A stretch of 64,000 nt of DNA from Fortiea sp. LEGE XX443 (GCF_015206815.1 NZ_JADEXZ010000022.1:1-64000); one strand, 5' to 3'. Numbered from the stretch's first letter, positions 1 through 9,361 are shown. A program made the numbers and translations. Notes: generated from the letters alone by a model not told the origin.

Positions 1-93
1 CGATTAGTTCGAGATTATGAGTTATTGCCCGAAACATCGGAGACGTTTATTTACCTTGCCATGATCCGGATCATGGTGAGGCGATTGGCATAA
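1..93 (+). CDS. Transposase, C-terminal fragment (5' end outside window)
   Basis: Frame 1 is open from the first base to the TAA at 91-93 and encodes 30 residues beginning RLVRDYELLPETSE and ending MVRRLA. This ending matches my memory of DDE transposase C-termini of the IS5/IS4 group in cyanobacteria, where a 'DYE-LPETSE' stretch carries the last acidic residue. The gene is cut by the window edge, so its integrity is unknown. It is followed by the presumed IS end, and it sits next to an AT-rich polysaccharide-like cluster. Confidence 0.5.
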   Translation, partial: RLVRDYELLPETSETFIYLAMIRIMVRRLA

Positions 94-126
94 AATTTCA
101 CCACTCAAAACTTTTCAAACACCCTC
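1..126 (+). mobile_element. Right end of an insertion sequence (IS5-like), partial
   Basis: The window opens inside a transposase reading frame, followed by a short non-coding tail that ends in a sequence resembling the terminal inverted repeat of cyanobacterial IS elements (ACTTTTCAAACACCCTC, about 110-126). The left part of the element lies outside the window, so neither the partner repeat nor a target duplication can be checked. Family assignment is a guess from the protein tail. Confidence 0.5.
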
Positions 127-163
127 TTACACTAATGCAAATTTTCGCACATTCTTAACTACT

Positions 164-919
164 CTAATTCCTGAATTCTTCCCATTTACGGTAGCAACGA
201 GATGTAGTGTAATAAGGATGAAAAACCTCTAAAAAATTGCTCTGAAGTGTCTTGTAAAAAGTTTCTATTACGTCAGGATCATCAAGGTGAAAAGGGTAAT
301 CTTGATTAAAACCTTTAAAGAAATACCAGTTGAGGATAGTTTTACCACCAGGTTTCAGTGCTTTATGAAACTTGAGTAACTGCTGAATGGGATCTGACAA
401 ATGTTCTAAAACATCAAAGGAAATAATTGTATCAAATGTCTCATTTTCTGGCATTTCCATGCAAAAACTCATTTTGTGATTTAATTTCATTTGCTCACAT
501 CGATAACGCACAAAATTATAATTAATCGGATTAATATCACAATAAACCACTTGCTCAACCTTTGGGCAAAGGGCAGCATTAATCGCATGAGTACCAATTC
601 CACCACCAAAATCTAACACCCGACCTTGGGCATGATCTACAATCAAATGTAAAATATTTTCAATATTTTGACTTTGTTCTAAATGCCAGTTTCCCAACTC
701 AAATAAATAGACATCTCCTACCTTGTCACGATAAAAATTCGCTGCTGTTTCCCAATCAAAATCTTTATAGCCTAATTCGGCCATTTTTTCCTGTCCTACT
801 GCTAACTTTTGTTCTAGTGTTTCTGAATCTAAATGTAAAAATTCCTGTAAGTGCTGCTTTAAATCAAATGAACTTTGCCAATATTCGCTTAAAAACGCTG
901 GAGCAGGGTACTTAGCCAT
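164..919 (-). CDS. Class I SAM-dependent methyltransferase
   Basis: A 251-aa protein with the Rossmann-type SAM-binding motif I (VLDFGGGIGTHA, about residues 101-112), an acidic residue after strand 2 (YCDINP), a motif resembling post-I/II (IISFDVLEHLSDP) and the 'LKPGGK' motif typical of small-molecule and sugar methyltransferases. The N-terminal ~90 residues are helical and family-specific. The substrate cannot be told from sequence. It is divergent from the FkbM-type methyltransferase and glycosyltransferases to its right, so a role in modifying surface glycans is plausible but inferred. The region is AT-rich relative to core genes in the window. Confidence 0.8.
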   Translation of the reverse strand: MAKYPAPAFLSEYWQSSFDLKQHLQEFLHLDSETLEQKLAVGQEKMAELGYKDFDWETAANFYRDKVGDVYLFELGNWHLEQSQNIENILHLIVDHAQGRVLDFGGGIGTHAINAALCPKVEQVVYCDINPINYNFVRYRCEQMKLNHKMSFCMEMPENETFDTIISFDVLEHLSDPIQQLLKFHKALKPGGKTILNWYFFKGFNQDYPFHLDDPDVIETFYKTLQSNFLEVFHPYYTTSRCYRKWEEFRN

Positions 920-1111
920 AAATCTAACTATTTTTATCAGTGGTTTATATTTTAAACTGAATCAACCTCTAATGTTTAACTGGTACTTAATAGAGTCTGC
1001 GGTATTGACTAAGAGAGCCTATCAGTGTAATGTAAATCACTAGCATTATTAATTGTAATGCTATCTTTTTAGTATGAATTAGTTAAAAATTAAGCATTTA
1101 AACTAATAACA

Positions 1112-1915
1112 ATGAATAGTAATCTAATCATAGATGTTGGCGTTAATACAGGACAAGATACAGAATTTTATTTAAAAAAAGGTTTTAAAGTTATTGGTAT
1201 TGAAGCTCAACCTAGTACTTACGAATCTGCAAAGCAGCGACTCAAGTATTACCTTGACAAAGGTCAACTCATTCTTTTGAATGTAGCTGTATCACCAAAA
1301 GATGAACCAGTTAGTTTTTATGCCAATTTAGAAAAAGACTTTTGGGGTACGACATCATTAGATAGGGTGAATGAAACCCAAGAGTTGTTTGGAACAAATT
1401 TTACTGAAATAACTGTTGAAGGAAGAAGATTTGAAAGCATTTTGGAAGAATTTGGTATTCCTTACTATCTCAAAGTTGATATTGAGGGTAGTGATTTACT
1501 TTGTGTAAAAGCATTAAAAAAATTTGACACGAAACCACAATTTATATCTATAGAATCAACCAAGACATATTGGAATGATTTATTGGAAGAACTTGCTTTA
1601 CTAAAAGAACTTGGTTATCAAAAATTTAAAGCTATTAATCAAGCACGAGTACCTAAACAGGTATGTCCATTACCAGCAAGAGAAGGTGAATATATCCCTT
1701 ATCAGTTTGAATATGGTGCTAGTGGACTTTTTGGAAAGGAAACTCCAGGTGATTGGCTGTTAGAAAGTGAAATAATCAAAGTTTATAAACGTATTTTTTT
1801 GACATATAAAATAATTGGATTAAATGGGATTATTCACCGGTTTCCAATCGGAAAGATATTTCTAGATGCTCTCAAAATTAGGGAACCTTGGTATGATACT
1901 CATGCCAGCTTATGA
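1112..1915 (+). CDS. FkbM family methyltransferase
   Basis: A 267-aa protein starting at ATG with the FkbM-type fold: motif I IIDVGVNTGQDTEFY near the N-terminus, an acidic residue binding the SAM ribose (VIGIEAQP), and the family hallmark LKVDIEGSD in the middle. FkbM-family enzymes O-methylate sugars or polyketide hydroxyls, and in cyanobacteria they often sit in glycan clusters. Here it leads a same-strand run (FkbM, GT2, GT4, binding lipoprotein), which supports a role in exopolysaccharide or glycan decoration. The exact substrate is unknown. Codon use is very AT-rich, as in the next two genes. Confidence 0.85.
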   Translation: MNSNLIIDVGVNTGQDTEFYLKKGFKVIGIEAQPSTYESAKQRLKYYLDKGQLILLNVAVSPKDEPVSFYANLEKDFWGTTSLDRVNETQELFGTNFTEITVEGRRFESILEEFGIPYYLKVDIEGSDLLCVKALKKFDTKPQFISIESTKTYWNDLLEELALLKELGYQKFKAINQARVPKQVCPLPAREGEYIPYQFEYGASGLFGKETPGDWLLESEIIKVYKRIFLTYKIIGLNGIIHRFPIGKIFLDALKIREPWYDTHASL

Positions 1916-1998
1916 AAAAATACAGATAATTGAAGAATATTATGAAGCAAATTTATTGCCTAATTGCCTACTGCAACAAGTAAAATCATTAATCAAAT

Positions 1999-2667
1999 AT
2001 GAGTGTTATGAGTCCTATAAATTTTGATTTGATTCCAGAAATATCAATTGTTATCTGTACTTACAACCGGGCAAATTACTTAAATAGAGCAATTGATAGT
2101 GTTGTTGCTCAAACTTTTAAAGATTGGGAACTTTTAGTAGTTGATGATGGTAGCGAAGATAATACCTTTGAAGTTGTTAATAATTACGTTCAACAATTCA
2201 ATAATATTCGTTATCTTAAACATCGCAATAAAAAACAAGCGTATGCTAAAAATGCTGGAATTCAGGCATCTTTTGGAAAATACATAACATTACTTGACAG
2301 TGACGATGCTTATAAGCAAAATCATCTAGAATCGCGGCTTGAATACCTGAAAAAGCATTCAGAAATTGACCTCATTGAAGGAGGATTCTTTTCTGAAGAA
2401 GAGATTTTTGTAGCTGATTATTATCAACCAGACCAAATCATCAATTTACGTGAATGTGTTTTAGGCCCTACATTCTTTGGTAAGAGGCGAGTATTTTTTG
2501 AGTTGCAGGGATTTAAGAATATTTCTTATGGAGAAGATACAGACTTTTGGGAACGAGCAGAAAAAATTTTCAAAACTCAAAAAGTCACAGAACCACAAAC
2601 TTACGTTTATACAAGAGCAGAAACAAGCGTTACTAAGGATAATTTGGAACAGCGATCATTAACCTAA
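1999..2667 (+). CDS. Glycosyltransferase family 2
   Basis: A 222-aa protein with a GT-A fold signature: SIVICTYNRANYLNRAIDS at the N-terminus, the nucleotide-binding acidic motif LLVVDDGSEDNT, and a DxD-like metal motif (LLDSDDAY). A C-terminal acidic patch (YGEDTDFWERA) is the likely catalytic-base region. There are no membrane segments, so it probably acts in the cytoplasm on a lipid-linked or nucleotide-sugar acceptor. Two ATGs occur close together (1999 and 2008) and either could be the start. It lies 83 bp after the FkbM gene and 47 bp before a GT4 gene, consistent with one operon. Confidence 0.85.
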   Translation: MSVMSPINFDLIPEISIVICTYNRANYLNRAIDSVVAQTFKDWELLVVDDGSEDNTFEVVNNYVQQFNNIRYLKHRNKKQAYAKNAGIQASFGKYITLLDSDDAYKQNHLESRLEYLKKHSEIDLIEGGFFSEEEIFVADYYQPDQIINLRECVLGPTFFGKRRVFFELQGFKNISYGEDTDFWERAEKIFKTQKVTEPQTYVYTRAETSVTKDNLEQRSLT

Positions 2668-2714
2668 AAACTTTAATTCACTTTAGTTAGTATAGCTGTC
2701 AAGCTGCTTCAAAC

Positions 2715-3887
2715 ATGCACATTTGTCATATTATTCTAAATAACATTGGTGGAGCGCCAAAAGTTGCTGATTCTCTGATTACTTCCCAGAGTAACGCTGG
2801 TTGTAAAGTATCTGCTGTTGTTCTGACTGTTTTAGATTTACAGTGGATGGTATCTTTTAAAGCTGCAAAAAATGTGATTGTAATGAAAGTTGCAGGTACG
2901 CAATTATTTATCGGAGGAATAATACAACAAATATGGATAGCGATACAATTAAGTAAAGTTATTGCTGAACAGAAGCCAGATATTGTTATTTGTCATACTG
3001 CATTTATTACCAAGTTATTTTATATTTCTCAATTTATTTCTGGAAAATTTTCTGTACCCTATATTAGTTATATTCACAGCGATTATATTTCTGAATCATT
3101 GAGTAAAAGTAAAATAAATTCAATCAAAGCCAGAATACAAAACCAATATATAACTATTGATAATTGGATCAATTTAAATGCACTCAAACAAGCCAGTGGA
3201 ATAGTTCTTGTTTGCAAAGCTCTTTATGAAAAATTTTCAAGTATTGGACTAAATCATGATCGAATGGTGATATCTTACAATCCAGCTATAAATGATACAA
3301 GTAACGAAATTCTGCACCCCATAGCCGATTCTTGGTTAAATAATTCAGATTTAGTTACTTTTGTATGTGCTGCCAGATTTCACAAACAAAAAGACCATAA
3401 AACCTTACTTAAAGCATTTGCTAAAGTTAGTAAAACTCATACAAATATCCGTCTAATTTTGCTAGGAGATGGTGAACTAGAAACAGAAATACAAGCTCTA
3501 GCAAATTTTTTAGCTATTAATAATATTGTCCTTTTTGCTGGGTCTGTTAACAATCCTAGAGCTTATTTCTCACTATCTAGAGCAGTTGTACTTTCTTCGC
3601 ATTTTGAAGGCTTTGGACTGGTTGTTGTAGAAGCTGTAGCCAGTGGTGTAACATTTATTGCTAGTGATTGTCCAGTTGGCCCTGGCGAGATTTCTGAATT
3701 ACTAGAATGTGGAACTTTATTTCCGCCAGGTGATGTGGATGCTTTAGCAGAAGCAATGATGAACTGTGTAAAAACTCCTAAAGAGATTATCGATCGCTCT
3801 CAGCAAATTGAACGAATTTTTAGTGAATCTAGCTGTGCAAATAGATTAGAAAGCTTAATATTTGATATCTTACACCATACTCAATAA
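2715..3887 (+). CDS. Glycosyltransferase family 4 (GT-B)
   Basis: A 390-aa GT-B enzyme. The N-terminal half begins with a typical acceptor-domain strand and glycine loop (ICHIILNNIGGAPKVAD), and the C-terminal half carries the donor-binding features of family 4: AARFHKQKDHKTLLKAF, LLGDGELE, and the E-x7-E motif in HFEGFGLVVVEA. These retaining enzymes transfer sugars from nucleotide donors during capsule, lipopolysaccharide or exopolysaccharide assembly. The following lipoprotein gene starts only 4 bp downstream. The particular sugar is unknown. Confidence 0.88.
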   Translation: MHICHIILNNIGGAPKVADSLITSQSNAGCKVSAVVLTVLDLQWMVSFKAAKNVIVMKVAGTQLFIGGIIQQIWIAIQLSKVIAEQKPDIVICHTAFITKLFYISQFISGKFSVPYISYIHSDYISESLSKSKINSIKARIQNQYITIDNWINLNALKQASGIVLVCKALYEKFSSIGLNHDRMVISYNPAINDTSNEILHPIADSWLNNSDLVTFVCAARFHKQKDHKTLLKAFAKVSKTHTNIRLILLGDGELETEIQALANFLAINNIVLFAGSVNNPRAYFSLSRAVVLSSHFEGFGLVVVEAVASGVTFIASDCPVGPGEISELLECGTLFPPGDVDALAEAMMNCVKTPKEIIDRSQQIERIFSESSCANRLESLIFDILHHTQ

Positions 3888-3891
3888 CGAT

Positions 3892-5190
3892 ATGTTTAAA
3901 TCTGTTTGGCAGTTTTTACTGCGGGGAATGGTTGTGAGCTTGTGTCTAATATGTTTATCTGGTTGTCAGTCAATCACACAGAAGGACGATGGCGTAATTC
4001 ATCTCACATTATGGCAATCTATCAATCCCCCTATATATCGAGATGTTTTTCAACAACTAGTAGATAGATTTAACCAAACTCATCCTGATATTTTCGTGGA
4101 ATCTATCTTTGAGTCTGATCCACAATTACCGAAAATATTGACATCAGTTGTTGCTAATGTACCGCCTGATATTCTGTCATTTTATCCTGAATATACAGGT
4201 CAATTTGTGGAATTAGGAGCAATTCGACCGTTAGAAGATTGGTTAGAAAAATTGCCAGTGAAGTCTGATATTCGACCTAATTTACTGGAACAAATGCAGT
4301 TGAATGGTCATATTTGGTCAGTACCAATGGACACAAGTAATGTTGGAATTTTCTATCGACCTAAACTTTTTGCAGCTGCGGGAATTACAGAAATACCCAA
4401 GACTTGGGAAGAACTCAGACAGGTAGCGAAAAAATTAACCATAGACCGCAATGGCGATCGCCGTCCTGAACAGTATGGTATGTTATTACCCTTAGGAAAA
4501 CAAGGATGGACAGTCTTTAGTTGGTTTCCCTTTTTGTACGCTGCGGGAGGCGAGATTGTCACTAATAATCGCCCCAATTTAACCAATGCAGGTGCGATCG
4601 CGGCCTTAAAATTTTGGGAAGACCTCATCAAAGATGGTTCTGTTATGCTTTCTCCTCCAGAGCGAGGCTATGAAGAAGATGCTTTTTTGACAGGGCGTGT
4701 GGCTATGCAAATTACTGGGCCTTGGACATTAATCATGAAATCTGCTGTTGATCATGAAGTATTTCCTATCCCCGCAGGTGTTAAGAGTGCTACAGTCACA
4801 GGCACAAGAAATTTCTTTGTGATGAAAACTACGCCAGCTAGAGAGCAAGCTGCACTCAAGTTTTTAGAATATATTTTGAGTGAAGAATTCCAAACAGAAT
4901 GGAGTGTGAAAACCGGTTTTTTGCCAGTCACACTCAAATCTGCTCAAAGTAAAACTTATCAAGAATTTATCAACAGCCAACCACTGTTAAAAGTATTCTT
5001 TAATCAGCTACCCGTAGCAAAGGCTCAACCAAGAATTGCTGGATATAGTCGCATTTCTGACAGTCTTGGTCGCGCTATTGAAGCCACTTTACTAGGTACA
5101 GATCCAGAAACAGCACTGAAAAAAGCGCAAGCTAACCTAGATTTAATTTGGGAGCAGAATTCAGAAGTCAAAACTCAAAAGTCAGAATAG
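3892..5190 (+). CDS. ABC transporter sugar-type solute-binding lipoprotein
   Basis: A family-1 extracellular solute-binding protein of 432 aa. I prefer the ATG at 3892 over the upstream TTG at 3862, because 3892 places a clean lipoprotein signal at the N-terminus (hydrophobic run, then lipobox LSGC at about residues 21-24) and avoids overlap with the previous gene. The mature part has the usual periplasmic binding-protein landmarks (LTLWQSINPP, GHIWSVPMDTSNVGIFYRP, FLTGRVAMQITGPWTL). It should be anchored in the periplasm to deliver a sugar or similar solute to an ABC permease. No permease or ATPase gene is adjacent, so its partner lies elsewhere. Confidence 0.88.
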   Translation: MFKSVWQFLLRGMVVSLCLICLSGCQSITQKDDGVIHLTLWQSINPPIYRDVFQQLVDRFNQTHPDIFVESIFESDPQLPKILTSVVANVPPDILSFYPEYTGQFVELGAIRPLEDWLEKLPVKSDIRPNLLEQMQLNGHIWSVPMDTSNVGIFYRPKLFAAAGITEIPKTWEELRQVAKKLTIDRNGDRRPEQYGMLLPLGKQGWTVFSWFPFLYAAGGEIVTNNRPNLTNAGAIAALKFWEDLIKDGSVMLSPPERGYEEDAFLTGRVAMQITGPWTLIMKSAVDHEVFPIPAGVKSATVTGTRNFFVMKTTPAREQAALKFLEYILSEEFQTEWSVKTGFLPVTLKSAQSKTYQEFINSQPLLKVFFNQLPVAKAQPRIAGYSRISDSLGRAIEATLLGTDPETALKKAQANLDLIWEQNSEVKTQKSE

Positions 5191-5240
5191 TTAAATCGTT
5201 AAGTAGAGTGTGTTACGCATTGCTTTAACCCACCCTACAA

Positions 5241-5975
5241 CTAGAAATCATCTTTTGCTTCCATACTTTGAGCTAAAGCTTTATGCGCTACTTTAGTAAC
5301 ATAAATAGTCACAGCAACAGTAGCAACTAATCCAATCACTTGCATAATCAGCTGATAAGTTTGTGCTTCTGGAGTGAGTACTTGATTAGGCATATTAGCC
5401 ATAGCTAAATTTCCAGCTAATGACCCAATATAAACATACATTACTGTTCCTGGAATAATCCCGAAAGAGCCTAATATATAGTCTTTTAAGGAAACTTGCG
5501 TTACTCCAAAAACATAATTTAATAAGTTAAAAGGAAAGATAGGACACAACCGAGTTAACAAAACAATTTTCCATCCTTCTTTAGCAACTGCCAAATCAAT
5601 TGCTTTTAGTTTAGGATATTTTTCAATTTGACGTGATACCCAATTTCGTGATAAATAGCGTCCAATTAAAAATGCTAAAGTTGCACCAATAATTGCTGCA
5701 ATTAATACATATACTGAACCCCAAAACAAACCAAATAAACAACCAGCTTTTAAAGTTAAAACAGAACCTGGAACAAATAATAATGTGGCTAAATTATAAA
5801 TACCTATATAGGCAACAGCACCCCAAATTCCGAGACTGTTAACTTGGGCGACTAAAGTCTGAAAAATTGCTTGAAAGTTAAAAAATCTAGCAGCAAATAT
5901 CAATGCAGCTACAAACATACTTAATAGTAAAAATTTGAGTTTACTATTGAATTTTGATTTTGATTTTGCAATCAT
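5241..5975 (-). CDS. TVP38/TMEM64 (DedA-superfamily) membrane protein
   Basis: A 244-aa integral membrane protein with a lysine-rich N-terminus followed by a hydrophobic segment and the VTT/SNARE-associated domain. Landmarks are FVPGSVLTLKAGCLFGLFWG, the glycine- and arginine-bearing re-entrant region (FLIGRYLSRNWV), and the conserved LLTRLCPIFPFNLLNYVFG stretch. DedA-superfamily proteins are implicated in lipid scrambling and membrane homeostasis, and many cyanobacteria carry several TVP38-like paralogues. The exact role here is unknown. Its neighbours give no functional link. Confidence 0.87.
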   Translation of the reverse strand: MIAKSKSKFNSKLKFLLLSMFVAALIFAARFFNFQAIFQTLVAQVNSLGIWGAVAYIGIYNLATLLFVPGSVLTLKAGCLFGLFWGSVYVLIAAIIGATLAFLIGRYLSRNWVSRQIEKYPKLKAIDLAVAKEGWKIVLLTRLCPIFPFNLLNYVFGVTQVSLKDYILGSFGIIPGTVMYVYIGSLAGNLAMANMPNQVLTPEAQTYQLIMQVIGLVATVAVTIYVTKVAHKALAQSMEAKDDF

Positions 5976-6353
5976 GATATCTACAATTAAAAAGATATTT
6001 TTATTATAAATAACTAATAAAATTAACCGAAAATTTTAGTATTTAATGGTGTGTTACGATTAGTTATAACTTTCTTGAACGCTCGAATACTTGCCCGTAA
6101 CACACCCTACTGGCGTGGCAAGGCTAAAATGTTGCATTATTATCTGCGTCTAAGTAGAAAGGTGCAAATAAACCGAACTATGTAACGGAAAGTAAAGTAG
6201 CTTGAAAACCTCTTCCCTTCTGCCTTCTGCCCTCTGCCTCCTGCCTGGTCATAGCGACAATTTTTAACACCTACCTACTTATGTGCGGTTAATTATTTCT
6301 TTCATCCTATACATAGCTTTGGATGAAAATATGCTATTTAGATGAGAAATAGC
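5976..6353. other. Intergenic region rich in small repeats
   Basis: No gene is seen. It holds an 11-bp inverted repeat (GGTGTGTTACG at 6048-6058 and its complement at 6096-6106), which belongs to the widespread Nostoc 'GTAGGGTGTGTTA' repeat type, and then the first copy of a 132-bp MITE-like element (6151-6282). Confidence 0.7.
6151..6282 (+). repeat. 132-bp MITE-like dispersed repeat, copy 1
   Basis: The near-identical sequence occurs at 29825-29956 (same orientation) and 57662-57793 (opposite orientation), and each copy is 132 bp by my alignment. The ends form imperfect inverted repeats: TAAGTAGAAAGGTG at one side and TAAGTAGGTCGGTG (read inward) at the other. Inside is a heptamer tract (CTTCTGC-type). 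It has no coding capacity. I infer a non-autonomous transposable element. Confidence 0.75.
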
Positions 6354-7067
6354 TTAAATTCTCCTAAATTTTTCCTTGCGATACCAGCTACGGATTCGCG
6401 TTGGTGAAACCCCAAGCAAATAAGCAACAATAATAATTTGATTTAGTAGGGTAGTTTTAAAAACCCCTTTTTGCAACCATCTCCGAGCAGAAGTCACTAC
6501 TGGCGTGCTGATAATTACAATGCGTCCAGTAGACTTTAAATGCCGGATGAATTCAAAGTCTTCCATGATAGGTAATTCAGGGAAACCACCAATTTTTTGA
6601 AATACTTCTTGAGTTACAAATATTGCTTGATCACCGTAGGGCATTTGCAAAAAACGCGATCGCCATTTTACCCCTAATTCTACCAATCTTAAAGCTAAAG
6701 GTGAGGCATCAATCTGTAAATCAAACGCACCAGCTACACTCCCAGGCTGTTGTAGCGCCGTGCGTATCATCGCATCAAACCTCAAAGGTAAACGAGTATC
6801 TGCATGAAGAAACAGCAACACCTCGCCACTAGCAACCACCGCACCTGCATTCATTTGCACAGCACGGCCAGGAGGTGATGAAATAACTTTAGCACCCAAA
6901 GATTGAGCAATTGCTACTGTTTCATCACTAGAGCCACCATCAACCACAATCACTTCTATATTTGCACTAGATAGAGTACTGGCGATCGCTCCTTTAATAT
7001 TTCCTGCTTCGTTGAGAGTGGGAATAATGATTGAGACTTGAGCAGTAGTCAGGTTTACCAAACTCAT
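6354..7067 (-). CDS. Glycosyltransferase family 2, TIGR04283-like
   Basis: A 237-aa protein with a compact GT-A fold: SIIIPTLNEAGNIKGAIAS, VIVVDGGSSDET, the 'PPGRAVQMNAGA' motif, LLFLHADTRLP (the DxD-equivalent HADTR), and MPYGDQAIFVTQEVFQKIGG. The combination of 'DGGSSDET', 'GRAxQMNAGA' and 'FLHADT' is typical of the 'rSAM/selenodomain-associated transferase 2' family. There are no clear membrane spans except a hydrophobic C-terminal segment. The acceptor is unknown. It stands alone between two unrelated genes. Confidence 0.85.
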   Translation of the reverse strand: MSLVNLTTAQVSIIIPTLNEAGNIKGAIASTLSSANIEVIVVDGGSSDETVAIAQSLGAKVISSPPGRAVQMNAGAVVASGEVLLFLHADTRLPLRFDAMIRTALQQPGSVAGAFDLQIDASPLALRLVELGVKWRSRFLQMPYGDQAIFVTQEVFQKIGGFPELPIMEDFEFIRHLKSTGRIVIISTPVVTSARRWLQKGVFKTTLLNQIIIVAYLLGVSPTRIRSWYRKEKFRRI

Positions 7068-7729
7068 TAGTATGATTTACACGCGTCATGTAAGCATACT
7101 ACAGTTATGTGAATAAACGCTTTCTCATCGCCAAGGCTTCCATGTACAGGGGTTCGGCCTTGTTGCGAGATTTAGTTGCGATCGCTTGAGGCTATTGGGG
7201 CAATATGTTGCTGAAGCATTAGTGTACACCAACTTCCTGAAGGAATAATCAATGCTTAATCTAATTACAATTAATTATTAAACTTGGGCTGTTATATTTC
7301 GGGTTGGTTCAAGTACAACTTTTTACTAACTCAGAATTATCCTAAGTCAATACAAGCTAAACACAGCCTGATTCCCAAGTACTCTTCCTAAATAATAGCG
7401 AAATTCAAACTCGATCTAAACACAAATTGATGTAATCGTCATTTTGATGAGACGATGCCCTTGGCAAAGTCTTTGACGAACACATCATTACTGATCTATA
7501 TTCATCAACTGCCCAGTATTGCGTAACTACAGAGTTTTGGGTTGAATTCATTGTTGATAAATGAGCGATCGCAGCTAAGTGCAACTACTTTAAAGATATT
7601 TGCAACATTTTTGTTGATTCATATTGCCCTAATCACAAATATGAATTCTCAATCAACTTAAACTCTTCACCATTGGAGTTTGAGTCAAATTCAGCAAATC
7701 TATCCCTCAAAAAAGTGAGGTTTCTACTC
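7068..7729. other. Long non-coding region upstream of the catalase gene
   Basis: About 660 bp with no convincing open frame. It contains HIP1-type GCGATCGC octamers (near 7190 and 7565) and a GTGAGG ribosome-binding sequence at 7715-7720. I see no clear operator, riboswitch or insertion. The length suggests room for regulation of the catalase gene, but nothing specific is visible. Confidence 0.5.
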
Positions 7730-9298
7730 ATGAAATTTCCTAGATTGAAGCTCCAAAAAAATCTTTACCTTCCAGTGGTAATGACTTTAGCATTAGTATT
7801 AATACTTGCATTTAGTAATTATGTTAGTGCAAAGACTCCTTTAACTCGTGACAACGGCGCTCCAGTCGGCGATAATCAAAACTCCTGGACTGCCGGAGCA
7901 AATGGCCCCGTATTACTTCAAGATGTACATTTAATTGAAAAGCTGGCTCGTTTTGATCGCGAACGTATTCCAGAAAGAGTTGTTCATGCTCGTGGTGCTG
8001 GAGCCTATGGTGAATTTGTCAGCAATGGCGAGTTGTCAGACATCACAATGGCTGCTCCTTTTCAAAAAGCTGACAAAAAAACACCTGTATTTGTACGTTT
8101 TTCTTCAGTAATTCACCCTCAAGGTTCACCAGAAACTTTGCGCGATCCCCGTGGATTTGCGACTAAATTTTATACCGACCAAGGAAACTGGGATTTAGTC
8201 GGTAACAACTTACCCGTGTTCTTCATCAGAGATGCCATCAAGTTTCCTGACATGGTTCATTCTCTGAAACCTTCGCCAATTACAAATAAACAAGATCCCA
8301 ATCGTGTATTTGATTTCTTCTCTCACATACCAGAAAGTACCAATATGTTGACTTATGTGTTCTCAGATATGGGTACACCTGTCAACTATCGAGAAATGGA
8401 TGGTTTCAGTGTCCACGCTTACAAATTTGTGAATAGTAAAGGTCAATACAAGTACGTCAAGTTTACTTGGAAATCTCTACAGGGAGTGCGTAACTTTACA
8501 ACCCAGCAAGCACAAAAAATGCAAGGAAAAGACTTTAGTATCCACACTACAGACCTTTACGAAAATATTCAGCGTGGCAACTATCCGGCTTGGGATTTGT
8601 ATGTGCAGATTCTCAATCCTCAAGATATGGACAAGTTTGAATTTAACCCTCTAGATCCGACTAAAATTTGGCCTACTAATCTGGTTTCCATGCGTAAAGT
8701 AGGCACAATGACTCTAAATCGACTACCAGATAACTTCTTCCAAGAAACTGAGCAATCTGCTTTTGCGCCCAGTAACATCATTCCTGGCATTGAACCTTCT
8801 GAAGATAGACTTTTACAAGGAAGAATCTTTTCCTACGCAGATACCCAAAGGCATCGTCTTGGCGGAAACCACATGATGCTATCTGTTAATCAACCCCAAG
8901 TTAAGGTTAACAATAAAAACCAAGATGGTTATGCCAACTACTACAATACTAAATCTGACCTGAACTACGAGCCTAGCCAGGAACCCACAGATCCGCAACA
9001 AGACAGTAACTATCGCTACTCTCAGTTACCAATCGCTGGTACAACTCAACAGCAAAGAATTCAAAAAACTCTCAATTTTGAACAAGCTGGAGAACTCTAT
9101 CGCTCCTTTAGTAAGCAAATGCAGGACAATTTGATTGCTAACTTGAAGGAAGATTTAGGAGCAGTCAAAAATGCAAATATCCGGACTCAAATCACTGCTT
9201 TCTTCTACAAAGCCAATCCGGAATATGGAACCCGTGTAGCTCAAGCAGTAAATGTTAGTTTAGATGCAGTTAAACAACGTGCTGCTGAACTGAACTGA
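7730..9298 (+). CDS. Exported heme catalase
   Basis: A 522-aa monofunctional heme catalase that disproportionates hydrogen peroxide. The ATG at 7730 is chosen over the TTG at 7673 because GTGAGG precedes it and it gives a proper signal peptide (basic start, hydrophobic run LPVVMTLALVLILAFS, cut near 'VSA'), pointing to the periplasm. Catalytic His86 (VVHARGAGAYGEF), distal Asn159 (DLVGNN) and the proximal heme ligand Tyr369 in RIFSYADTQRHRLG are all present. The stretch after Tyr369 reads RLGGNHMML, where typical catalases have RLGPNY. It is followed by a palindromic terminator and has no operon partner. Confidence 0.93.
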   Translation: MKFPRLKLQKNLYLPVVMTLALVLILAFSNYVSAKTPLTRDNGAPVGDNQNSWTAGANGPVLLQDVHLIEKLARFDRERIPERVVHARGAGAYGEFVSNGELSDITMAAPFQKADKKTPVFVRFSSVIHPQGSPETLRDPRGFATKFYTDQGNWDLVGNNLPVFFIRDAIKFPDMVHSLKPSPITNKQDPNRVFDFFSHIPESTNMLTYVFSDMGTPVNYREMDGFSVHAYKFVNSKGQYKYVKFTWKSLQGVRNFTTQQAQKMQGKDFSIHTTDLYENIQRGNYPAWDLYVQILNPQDMDKFEFNPLDPTKIWPTNLVSMRKVGTMTLNRLPDNFFQETEQSAFAPSNIIPGIEPSEDRLLQGRIFSYADTQRHRLGGNHMMLSVNQPQVKVNNKNQDGYANYYNTKSDLNYEPSQEPTDPQQDSNYRYSQLPIAGTTQQQRIQKTLNFEQAGELYRSFSKQMQDNLIANLKEDLGAVKNANIRTQITAFFYKANPEYGTRVAQAVNVSLDAVKQRAAELN

Positions 9299-9361
9299 TA
9301 TAGATTTGAAAGATTGCTCTCTAAATGTGATATTGTAATCCTCAATAATAGACAAGAAACA

